From positions 1 through 5,595 of the forward strand of contig CALAIJ010000292.1 of assembly GCA_937923365.1 (NCBI GenBank): DNA of 5,595 nucleotides, read 5' to 3'. Below the pieces are notes generated by a model. That model worked only from the letters and a program-made list of their open reading frames with translations, was not told the DNA's origin and made no database searches. Below, piece by piece: positions 1-5,595 of this stretch (the stretch's first letter is position 1; every line of letters starts with the position of its first letter). The position numbers and the translations under genes are program-made. Source of the DNA: an uncultured Sulfitobacter sp. (GTDB lineage Bacteria > Pseudomonadota > Alphaproteobacteria > Rhodobacterales > Rhodobacteraceae).

Positions 1-165
1 GCCGATCCGGACTGGACGCTCGCGCAGGCCGCAGGGGCGATGGCCGACGCGATTGATGCCTATGTCCGCACGGCAGGCGTGACGGGCATCACCACAACCG
101 TTGCCGACTTTGGCAATGCGCCCATTGGCACTGGCACCCAATCGGGCGCTGGCACACTGACCTAA
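1..165 (+). CDS. C-terminal end of an unidentified small tail-cluster protein (5' truncated)
   Basis: Reading frame 1 is open from the first base to a TAA at 163-165 and gives the last 54 residues of a protein whose start lies upstream. The visible part is an Ala-rich amphipathic stretch (residues 5-23, including AGAMADAIDAYVRTAG), then a short Thr/Val beta stretch, then a Gly/Thr-rich end (GTGTQSGAGTLT). Only 15 nt separate its stop from the next start, so it very probably shares the operon with the baseplate genes. Tail and eCIS clusters often place a spike, PAAR or small structural gene just before gp25. I see no PAAR or VgrG motif in this fragment and do not recognise the family. A small structural component is only a guess from position. 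The gene is probably real: the frame is open, ends cleanly, and a Shine-Dalgarno follows directly. Confidence 0.6.
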   Translation, partial: ADPDWTLAQAAGAMADAIDAYVRTAGVTGITTTVADFGNAPIGTGTQSGAGTLT

Positions 166-168
166 CGC

Positions 169-174
169 AAGGAG
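169..174 (+). promoter_or_regulatory. Ribosome binding site of the gp25-family gene
   Basis: AAGGAG lies 6 nt before the ATG at 181, a near-consensus Shine-Dalgarno at good spacing. It fixes the start of the gp25-family gene at 181, just after the upstream stop codon at 163-165. Confidence 0.8.
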
Positions 175-180
175 AGATAC

Positions 181-546
181 ATGGAGATCAGCGGCCCGTC
201 TTTTCCCTTCTCGATCAGCTCTGACCGGGGCGGTGTCAGCTGGACATCAGGGCCCCAGAAACTGGCGGACAATCTGCGCCTGATACTTGGGACACGCATC
301 GGCGAACGCCCCATGGCGCGGCGCTTTGGCTCTCCGCTGCATGATCTGGCGCATGAGCCCAATGATGGCGCGCTTGCGCGGCTGATTGCCCGCTACACCC
401 GCGAGACGCTGGCCCAGCTTGAGCCCCGTCTGATCATCACCGACCTGCAGGTCGAGCAGCAAGAAGGCACGATGGTGATCCATCTGACCTATGCCACCGC
501 TGATCGCCCGCAACCGCAAACCCTTTTGCTGCCTTTGGGAGTATGA
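181..546 (+). CDS. gpW/gp25-family baseplate wedge protein (sheath initiator)
   Basis: This 121-residue protein has the usual length and layout of the GPW_gp25 family (T4 gp25, TssE of type VI secretion, Afp9/Pvc9-type proteins of eCIS). In the known systems it sits in the inner baseplate, binds the J/gp6-type wedge and nucleates assembly of the contractile sheath. The sequence shows a family-typical core: NLRLILGTRIGERPMARRFG at about 31-50, then SPLHDLAHEPND at 51-62, then a helix leading into the EPR motif at 81-83 (QLEPRLIITDLQV). EPR is the conserved core motif of gp25 and TssE. A final beta-hairpin ends in LLLPLGV. There is no signal peptide or membrane segment, as expected for a cytoplasmically assembled particle. 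The start at 181 is supported by AAGGAG. The stop at 544-546 is 1 nt from the J-family start, which is the standard gp25-J gene order. Family assignment is firm; the type of particle is not. Confidence 0.94.
   Translation: MEISGPSFPFSISSDRGGVSWTSGPQKLADNLRLILGTRIGERPMARRFGSPLHDLAHEPNDGALARLIARYTRETLAQLEPRLIITDLQVEQQEGTMVIHLTYATADRPQPQTLLLPLGV
537..541 (+). promoter_or_regulatory. Ribosome binding site of the baseplate J gene
   Basis: GGGAG sits 6 nt before the ATG at 548 and lies inside the last codons of the gp25-family gene. It supports 548 rather than the upstream in-frame ATG at 491, which would add 19 residues absent from the family and overlap the previous gene by 56 nt. Confidence 0.7.
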
Positions 547-547
547 C

Positions 548-2143
548 ATGAGCGCTGCCAGACCACAGATCGACTATACCGACAAAGACTTTGCCTCTTT
601 GCGCAAGTCCCTGCTGCAATTTGCGCGCTTGCGCCTGCCGGAATGGACGGACCGGAACCCTGCCGATCTTGGCATGCTGATGGTGGATATGTTCGCCTAT
701 ATGGGCGATCTGGTGCTCTATTATCAGGATCGCATCGCCAACGAAGCCTTTCTGGAGACCGCCTCTGAGCCGCGCAGCGTGATCGAGCATCTGCGCCTGA
801 TCGGCTATGAACTTGCCCCGCCGAAACCCGCCGCCGCAGAGCTGGACCTGACCTTTGATCCCGGCCTGCCCTTCGTGGTGATCCCGCGCGGTGCCCAGTT
901 TCGGGCCACCAGCCAGTCGACGCCCGTGGTGTTCGAATACCTTGAACCGGACCTGACGATCACCCTTGGTTCGGATCAGGTGGAGACCCTCCCCGACGGT
1001 CAGTTGCTCTATCGCGGCCTGCCTGTGCGCCAGGGCATCACAGTGCCCCCCACTGTTTTGGGCTCGTCCAGTGGCGAGCCGAACCAGTCATTCGCGGTCT
1101 TGCCCGGCCCCATTGTGCCCAGCTCGATCAATCTGGAGGTCGAGGAAGGTGCGGGATGGGTCCGCTGGGATCGCCGCGACAGTCTGCTTTATGACACCGG
1201 ACCGGATGGCCGCGTGCGCCTGTCCGACCCGCAAGCAAGGCACTACTATCTGCGCTTTGGTCCAGCCTCCGAAGCTTTTGTCCACTTTGGGGGCGATGGC
1301 CGTTTTGGGCGTCGCCCGACCCAGGGCCCCAACAATATCCGCGCTTCATGGCGCACCACGGCGGGTGCGGTGGGCAATGTGCCCGCAGGCACCATCACCG
1401 AAAGCCTGACCCCGATCGCAGGCCTTGATCTGGTCAGCAACCCGGCCGCCGCTGCAGGTGGCACAGACGCCGAAAGCATTGAGGACGCAGCCCGCTTTGG
1501 CCCGTTGGCGTTTCGCGCCCGTAACCGCGCAGTGGCACGCGACGACTACAGCGCAATGGCCCACCTTGCAGGCGGCGTGGCCAAGGCCCGTGCGCGCACC
1601 CGCAGCTGGAACCGCATCGATCTTTACGTGGCCCCGACAGGACCCGAACTTGCCCCCGTCCCCGAAAGCCTGCGCCGCCAGATCCTCGCCTTCTTCGAGG
1701 ACCGCCGCATGGCAGGCACCTTCGTGCGTATCCATGACGCAACAGGCGTCGATATCGACCTCACGCTCGAGATTACCTTTGACGAACGCTACCGTGCGGA
1801 CGCTGTGCGTCAGGCGGTGGAAAGTGCCGTGGCCGAAGTGCTTGCCTTCGACACCGTGGATTTCGGCGAGACGGTCTATCTGGGCATGATCAACGATGCC
1901 GCCATCCGCGCGGCAGGCGTGCGCAGCGTCCGCATTCTGCGCTTCAAGCGGCGCGACCAGACTGACGGGGATATTGCCGCCGCCCTCGCTGCCTCCAATC
2001 TGCCCGCCATCGAGGACCTGCCCGAGATCCTGCGCGACGCATTGGACCGTCAGGTAGAGGCCGACGGCCAGATTGATCTTGCCTTCAATGAAATCCCGCG
2101 ACTGGGCGCGCTGGACATCACGACAGCAGTGGCCGCGTCATGA
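548..2143 (+). CDS. Baseplate J-like wedge protein (T4 gp6 / P2 gpJ / Afp11 family)
   Basis: The 531-residue product is a baseplate wedge protein. In contractile tails, J-family subunits dimerise into the ring that links hub, gp25 and peripheral proteins and that widens on triggering. The N-terminus (IDYTDKDFASLRKSL at 8-22, LPEWTDRNPADLGMLMVDMF at 30-49, then YMGDLVLYYQDRIANEAFL at 51-69, SVIEHLRLIGYELAPP at 77-92) matches the putative baseplate assembly proteins of eCIS-like clusters, where the DYTDRDF, LPEWTD and YYQDRIANEA motifs recur. The middle is beta-rich and holds an FGGDGRFGRRP segment (247-257) and a GAVGNVPAGTIT segment (273-284). The classic J core follows: NPAAAAGGTDAESIEDA (298-314), then FRARNRAVARDDYSAMA (322-338). 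The C-terminus, with AVRQAVESAVAEVL (419-432) and an FGETVYLGMINDA region (439-451), is the usual alpha/beta wedge end. The length is normal for the eCIS-type branch, longer than P2 gpJ. The start at 548 has a good Shine-Dalgarno; the stop overlaps the next start in ATGA. No frameshift or missing core motif is seen. Confidence 0.95.
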   Translation: MSAARPQIDYTDKDFASLRKSLLQFARLRLPEWTDRNPADLGMLMVDMFAYMGDLVLYYQDRIANEAFLETASEPRSVIEHLRLIGYELAPPKPAAAELDLTFDPGLPFVVIPRGAQFRATSQSTPVVFEYLEPDLTITLGSDQVETLPDGQLLYRGLPVRQGITVPPTVLGSSSGEPNQSFAVLPGPIVPSSINLEVEEGAGWVRWDRRDSLLYDTGPDGRVRLSDPQARHYYLRFGPASEAFVHFGGDGRFGRRPTQGPNNIRASWRTTAGAVGNVPAGTITESLTPIAGLDLVSNPAAAAGGTDAESIEDAARFGPLAFRARNRAVARDDYSAMAHLAGGVAKARARTRSWNRIDLYVAPTGPELAPVPESLRRQILAFFEDRRMAGTFVRIHDATGVDIDLTLEITFDERYRADAVRQAVESAVAEVLAFDTVDFGETVYLGMINDAAIRAAGVRSVRILRFKRRDQTDGDIAAALAASNLPAIEDLPEILRDALDRQVEADGQIDLAFNEIPRLGALDITTAVAAS

Positions 2144-2454
2144 AATTTGAGGGGCTCTTCCCACAGGCCGATATCGTTGGCCGCCGCATCTGGCTTAGCT
2201 GGAGCTATACGCTCGACCCGCTGGAGACACCGGGGGACGTACCTGACATGCTGATCCGGCGCAAAACCCGCGACTATGCGTTTCCACCCTTGGTGCCCGG
2301 CGACCCCTATCTGATCTATGACAGCGCCACCTTTCCCCCCGCCCCTATCCCCGGCGTTTTGCAGGTTGTGGATCTGCCCGACGAAGAGACGATGGAGGAC
2401 GGCCTGCGCGCGCAAACCCGCAGCATCTCGGTGGCGCAGATCGACGGCGACATC
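2140..2454 (+). other. N-terminal beta-domain of the giant tail protein
   Basis: Residues 1 to about 105 precede the wedge domain and look like a small beta-sandwich, possibly fibronectin-III-like. The visible pattern is a W-x-W strand (IWLSWSY, 17-23), then LIRRKTRDY (38-46), then PGDPYLIYD (53-61). A strand ending in Arg-Arg followed by a P-x-D-G-like turn and a V/I-Y-D strand recalls FnIII-like domains in other tail proteins. The fold call is tentative and rests on pattern only. Confidence 0.4.
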
Positions 2455-5400
2455 TCGCTGGAGATCCAGCGCCACCGTCGCACGGTCTTTTATGATGCGG
2501 GCGGCATGCCGGTTCGGGTGTTGGATGAATTGCTGGATGCCAGCGCGCTGACGCCAAAGCAAACGGTCTACTACCTCGCGGATGATGGCAGCGCGCCTGC
2601 ACCGCAAGCGCAGACACTTTATCGCGGGGCCGTGGCCGCCGGAGATACCCACGCCCTGAACCGCCGCCTTTGGGACATGCTGCCAGAGGTATACCGCACG
2701 CCGGACGTGGCCCTTCTGCCGCAAGACGCCCATGTGCCCGGCGTGCCCGAGACCTCGCGAGCAGGCGGCCAGTTGCGCCGCTTTGTGGATATGTTCGGGA
2801 TGGGATGCGACCACCTGCGGTCGTCAGCCGAAGGGTTGCTGGACCTGCGTGACGTGCAAAGCGTCCAGCCCGACCTGCTGGACCCCTTGGCGCAGATGAT
2901 CGGCTGGCAAGGCTCCTCTGTGGTGCCGCTGCCAAGGCAACGCAACGAGTTGGCCACGGCAAACCGGCTGTTTGATGTGGTCGGCACCACGCAGGCGCTC
3001 AGCGCGCTGGTCACACAGCAGGTGGGTTGGCGCACGCAGATGGCAGAGTTTGCCCAGAACGTCACCCGCGCAAATGTGACCGCCCAACGCAGCCTGTACC
3101 TGCGTGCCGAACGCCCCGTTGGCGGCGGCCCTGCGTGGCAGGGCGGACAGGACGCCGCAGATGTCTTCGACTTTCCGGCAGGCGCGAGCCTTGGCGGCGC
3201 GGGCGTCCCCGCGCAACTGACCAGCGCCAATGCAGAGCCCTTTGCCCTGCGCGCAGGCATGGAGCTGACGCTCGAAACGGACACCGTGCGCACGGCGCGC
3301 CTGCGGTTCGGCCCCGAGGACTTTGACAACATCAACGCGGCAACCGCGGCAGAGGTGGCCACCGCGTTGAACCTTGCCTTTGATGACGTTCGTGCCACCG
3401 ATCAGGCAGGTGCCTTGCGGATCGAAACCGTTGCAACAGGAGTGGATGCGCGCCTCGAAATCCTGCGCACGCGCCATAGCCTTCTGGCGCTAAGCAACGC
3501 CCCGTGCGGGCGCATTGCAGCCCTGAGCGATACCAACACCGTGCGCCACGTGTTCTTTGCCGACAGACGGGATGCGGGCTGGGACGAGGCGGCCCCCCAT
3601 GTCGCGGAACTTGGCCCCCAAAAGCGCACCACCGCCACTGCGGCCCCCATCCCGACCCGACAGGTCCTGATGCAGAAAAGCTGGGCGCATGGGGAATGGC
3701 GCGATGCGGTTGACTTGCCCGAGTGGTCTGGCGGCGCGCAAGACCCTACGGCCGCTCTTTTGTCGGACGGGCGCATGTGCTTGGGCTGGGAGGCCGCAGG
3801 CCAGCTTGTGATCGCATTGGGGCGCGGGCGCGCAGCCGATGCCGCCATTATCAGCGGGCGCGTTGCCGGACCTTTCCGGCTTGTTGCGGCCAGCCAACTG
3901 CGCCTCACGGGTCGCTTCGGCACCGAAACCTTTACCGTGCTACCCGCCGATTATGGCAACCTGAATGCCGCCACCGCGCCCGAAGTGGCAGCAGCGATGA
4001 ACGCGCAGCTTGTTGATGTCACAGCCTCCGCGCTGCCCGATGGCAGTTTGCGTCTGGCGACAATCGCCACCGGCGATGATGCACGGCTTCGCGTTGATCT
4101 GGGCGGGTCAAACGCCGCGCGGGTTCTGGGGTTTGCACAGCGCGACTTGCTGGGGCTGGGCGCGTGGGATCCGGCCATTGACTGGGCGCCTGCCCCTTTG
4201 CATGGTCCGCCAATCTGGGGCCAGGCCCGCACACCTTCCGCACTTGCGGACCCACTGGGCGGCGCACGCCTGTGCTGGGCGGAACACCAAGACAACCATT
4301 GGCAACTGCGCACCGCACATTGGTCAGAGCGGATCACGCTGGCGACGGCGGCAGGGCTTGCACACCGCAATGGCATTGGCGGCCCCTGGAGCGTCTGGAC
4401 CACCGTGGACGGGTTGCTCAGCGATACGGTGCGCGCCACCGCCTGCGACTTTACCGGCAGACTTTGGATCGCCACTGCGGGCGGGCTGAGCACGCGACGC
4501 CCCGATGGGGTCTGGGGCGGGTTTACCACCCTTGACGGTCTTGCCTCGAACAACATCCGCGACGTGGCAATCCTGCCGGACGGGCGCGTGGCCTGCGCCA
4601 CACCTGCCGGTCTGAGCGAGGTAGACCAAAGCGGGGCGGTGACGACCACCCTTGCCACGCCGGACGGATTGATCGGCAACAACATCCGCAGGGTGACGGC
4701 GGACGGGCATGGCAGCCTGTGGCTGGCGACAACAGCAGGTGTCAGTCGCCGCGACAATCAGGGGCGGTGGCGCAGCTGGGGCTTGGCAGATGGTCTGCCC
4801 GCAGCCCTGCCCCGCGCCATGTCGGTCGCACCGGACGGGCGTGTGGCCTTGGGGACAGCAGCGGGCGTTGCACTCCTATCAGAAGATGCCTCCACGTGGG
4901 ACGTATTCACCGCAACGGACGGCCTGCCCAACCCTGATGTCAGGGCACTGACGTGGACCGCTGATGGCGTCCTGCTTGCCGCGACGGCTGCCGGATTGGG
5001 CATTTTCGAGGGCCGCATCTGGCGCAGCCATACCACGGCCAACGGCCTGCCCTCCAATGATCTGCACGCGGTGATCCAATCGCCGGAGGGCGCGGTGCTG
5101 ATCGGCTCTGCTGCTGGCATCATCCGTGGCTCACCAACGGCGGGATGGACGTTACAAGGGCTTGCCGATGGCCTGCCCGCAGCTTTGGTGCGCGGTGTGC
5201 AAACCGGTTGGTCCGCAGCCGCGACGATCGCCACGGGTGACGGAGGAAATCGCGCACCGCATCTGATGCAGGATGCCAGCGGAGAAATCTGGTATCTCTG
5301 GTCGCACCGCGCTGCGGCACAAGCAACCTTGTCCGACAACTGGATCCTGCGACTACGGCGTTGGGACCCTGCGACCTGGGCATGGGCCGCCCCTGCGCAA

Positions 5401-5595
5401 GCGGTAACCACACCACCCGTTGCAGGTGCACGTGACACAAACCCCTACGCAGAACCGGACCCCGCCGGTGGGGCGCGGGTGTTCTTTGAAACGGACCGCT
5501 CGGGCGGCATGGGCTTGGCCACAGTCAGGGTTGACGCTGCAGGTGTTGCCGCGCCCGTAGATGTGTTTGCGCCCGAGCCGGATGAACAGGGCGTG
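2140..5595 (+). CDS. Giant tail/baseplate protein: tail-I-like wedge domain fused to beta modules and a Reg_prop propeller (3' truncated)
   Basis: The frame starts at ATG 2140 in an ATGA overlap with the J gene and has no stop through base 5595, giving at least 1152 residues. No clear Shine-Dalgarno precedes it, so translation probably depends on coupling to J. Domains in order: residues 1 to about 105, a beta-rich domain with RIWLSWSY (16-23) and an LIRRKTRDY motif (38-46); 173-300, a phage tail protein I / TIGR02242-like domain (LNRRLWDMLPEVYR 173-186, LRRFVDMFG, LLDPLAQMIGW 246-256, RQRNELATANRLFDVVGTTQ 266-285), the expected partner of J; 366-452 and 577-665, two copies of a beta module; 468-731, Trp-rich sialidase-like strands; 732-1022, a seven-bladed propeller; 1039 onward, further sialidase-like strands. 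There is no signal peptide or membrane helix. I infer a wedge protein carrying its own peripheral recognition or decoration region. The wedge role rests on family and position; the role of the C-terminal two-thirds is inference. Similar proteins may be annotated misleadingly as two-component regulator propeller proteins, but no kinase or regulator domain is present. Confidence 0.88.
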   Translation, partial: MKFEGLFPQADIVGRRIWLSWSYTLDPLETPGDVPDMLIRRKTRDYAFPPLVPGDPYLIYDSATFPPAPIPGVLQVVDLPDEETMEDGLRAQTRSISVAQIDGDISLEIQRHRRTVFYDAGGMPVRVLDELLDASALTPKQTVYYLADDGSAPAPQAQTLYRGAVAAGDTHALNRRLWDMLPEVYRTPDVALLPQDAHVPGVPETSRAGGQLRRFVDMFGMGCDHLRSSAEGLLDLRDVQSVQPDLLDPLAQMIGWQGSSVVPLPRQRNELATANRLFDVVGTTQALSALVTQQVGWRTQMAEFAQNVTRANVTAQRSLYLRAERPVGGGPAWQGGQDAADVFDFPAGASLGGAGVPAQLTSANAEPFALRAGMELTLETDTVRTARLRFGPEDFDNINAATAAEVATALNLAFDDVRATDQAGALRIETVATGVDARLEILRTRHSLLALSNAPCGRIAALSDTNTVRHVFFADRRDAGWDEAAPHVAELGPQKRTTATAAPIPTRQVLMQKSWAHGEWRDAVDLPEWSGGAQDPTAALLSDGRMCLGWEAAGQLVIALGRGRAADAAIISGRVAGPFRLVAASQLRLTGRFGTETFTVLPADYGNLNAATAPEVAAAMNAQLVDVTASALPDGSLRLATIATGDDARLRVDLGGSNAARVLGFAQRDLLGLGAWDPAIDWAPAPLHGPPIWGQARTPSALADPLGGARLCWAEHQDNHWQLRTAHWSERITLATAAGLAHRNGIGGPWSVWTTVDGLLSDTVRATACDFTGRLWIATAGGLSTRRPDGVWGGFTTLDGLASNNIRDVAILPDGRVACATPAGLSEVDQSGAVTTTLATPDGLIGNNIRRVTADGHGSLWLATTAGVSRRDNQGRWRSWGLADGLPAALPRAMSVAPDGRVALGTAAGVALLSEDASTWDVFTATDGLPNPDVRALTWTADGVLLAATAAGLGIFEGRIWRSHTTANGLPSNDLHAVIQSPEGAVLIGSAAGIIRGSPTAGWTLQGLADGLPAALVRGVQTGWSAAATIATGDGGNRAPHLMQDASGEIWYLWSHRAAAQATLSDNWILRLRRWDPATWAWAAPAQAVTTPPVAGARDTNPYAEPDPAGGARVFFETDRSGGMGLATVRVDAAGVAAPVDVFAPEPDEQGV
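2656..3039 (+). other. Tail protein I / TIGR02242-like wedge domain
   Basis: Residues 173-300 contain the hallmark order of this domain: L-x-R-x-L-x-x-LPEVYR; a LRRFVDMFG helix; an SAEGLLDLRDVQSVQPDLL stretch; DPLAQMIGW; then RQRNELATANRLFDVVGTTQ, ending near VTQQVGW (291-297). In the families known, this domain is encoded immediately after baseplate J and binds it at the wedge, exactly the order seen here. Confidence 0.8.
3235..3495 (+). repeat. Beta module copy A within the giant tail protein
   Basis: Residues 366-452 form the first copy of a module of about 90 residues. Shared landmarks with copy B are a PF-x-L start, an aromatic-D-x-x-N-x-NAAT segment (NINAATAAEVATALN, 397-411) and ATGVDARLEI (432-441). 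The pattern of strands, then an 'AAT-x-x-EV-AxxxN' helix, then a 'G-x-x-ARL' strand is seen in tail fibre and tail sheath proteins. Its function is unknown. Confidence 0.65.
3868..4134 (+). repeat. Beta module copy B within the giant tail protein
   Basis: Residues 577-665 repeat copy A: GPFRLVAASQLRL for EPFALRAGMELTL, NLNAATAPEVAAAMN (607-621) for NINAATAAEVATALN, and ATGDDARLRV (643-652) for ATGVDARLEI. This copy ends in SNAARVLGF, a typical end of this module, whereas the end of copy A is degraded (HSLLALSNA). Copies A and B are separated by about 125 residues of sialidase-like strands. Confidence 0.65.
4333..5205 (+). repeat. Seven-repeat Reg_prop-type beta-propeller region
   Basis: Residues 732-1022 hold seven repeats of 41-43 residues. 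A D/N-G-L turn occurs at residues 757, 799, 842, 884, 927, 968 and 1010. Each full repeat runs: W-x-x-(F/W/H)-T-T-x-DGL, a short N/D-(I/V/L)-R strand, an x-DG turn, then a hydrophobic strand ending in ATAAGL or a variant (IATAGGL, CATPAGL, LATTAGV, LGTAAGV, AATAAGL, IGSAAGI). This is the two-component-regulator propeller (Reg_prop) pattern. An extra ITLATAAGL strand at 732-740 precedes the first DGL, and the seventh DGL lacks that strand, so the two ends can complete one blade. Confidence 0.85.

Noticed and set aside
491..547. Upstream ATG at 491 as the start of the J gene
   Set aside because: It would add 19 residues not seen in the family and overlap the gp25 gene. GGGAG at 537-541 points to the ATG at 548.
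1425..1889. Plus-strand frame of 154 codons inside the J gene
   Set aside because: It is a frame-shifted shadow of the J core, which is intact in its own frame. The product is rich in Ala, Arg, Ser and Thr without any motif.
2120..2180. Possible terminator or promoter between the J and tail genes
   Set aside because: The genes overlap by 4 nt and I see no GC-rich hairpin followed by a T-run there or at any other junction in the window.
2050..2814. Long minus-strand open frame (254 codons) opposite the J end and the tail gene
   Set aside because: It lies antisense to frames with clear family motifs. Its Arg/His/Ala-rich product has no recognisable motif, and long antisense frames are common in GC-rich DNA.
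2619..3398. Minus-strand open frame of 259 codons
   Set aside because: It is opposite the tail-I-like domain, which shows real family motifs. The product is of low complexity (Ser/Arg/Ala-rich) and has no convincing start context.
3951..4757. Minus-strand open frame of 268 codons
   Set aside because: It is antisense to beta module B and the propeller repeats. Its repeat-like look only mirrors the sense-strand repeats.
4333..5205. Reading the propeller as a sign of a two-component sensor protein
   Set aside because: No signal peptide, transmembrane helix, histidine kinase or response regulator domain is present. The N-terminus is a tail wedge domain in a baseplate operon.

Overview
The window is GC-rich (about 60-65% by eye) and wholly coding on the + strand. 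It carries four genes packed as one operon: the 3' end of an unidentified small-protein gene, a gpW/gp25-family baseplate gene, a baseplate J-family gene, and the first 1152 codons of a very large tail gene that is still open at the last base. The gaps are 15 nt, 1 nt and a 4-nt ATGA overlap. There are no RNA genes, CRISPR arrays, insertion sequences, terminators or internal promoters that I can support. The GC content and compact phage-like layout would fit a proteobacterium, perhaps a marine alphaproteobacterium of the Rhodobacterales type. That assignment rests on style, not on a diagnostic gene.

The set is the wedge part of a contractile-tail baseplate. gp25-family proteins join the inner baseplate to the sheath. 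J-family proteins (T4 gp6, P2 gpJ, Afp11-like) form the wedge ring. The third gene begins like the tail-protein-I-type wedge partner of J (TIGR02242-like). The J and tail-I sequences resemble the lineage found in extracellular contractile injection systems (eCIS) and related phage-tail-like particles more than classical P2 or Mu. No sheath, tube, spike, ATPase, capsid, terminase or integrase gene lies inside the window, so eCIS, tailocin and prophage cannot be separated here.

The most interesting part is the last gene (2140 to beyond 5595). Its order is: an N-terminal beta-domain; the tail-I-like wedge domain; two copies of a roughly 90-residue beta module; Trp/Asp-rich sialidase-like strands; a regular run of seven 'DGL' repeats at 41-43-residue spacing that should fold as a seven-bladed beta-propeller of the two-component-regulator (Reg_prop) type; then more sialidase-like strands running off the end. 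This looks like a baseplate wedge protein fused directly to a large extracellular recognition or decoration region, in the gene position where simpler systems have only a small wedge protein followed by a separate fibre.
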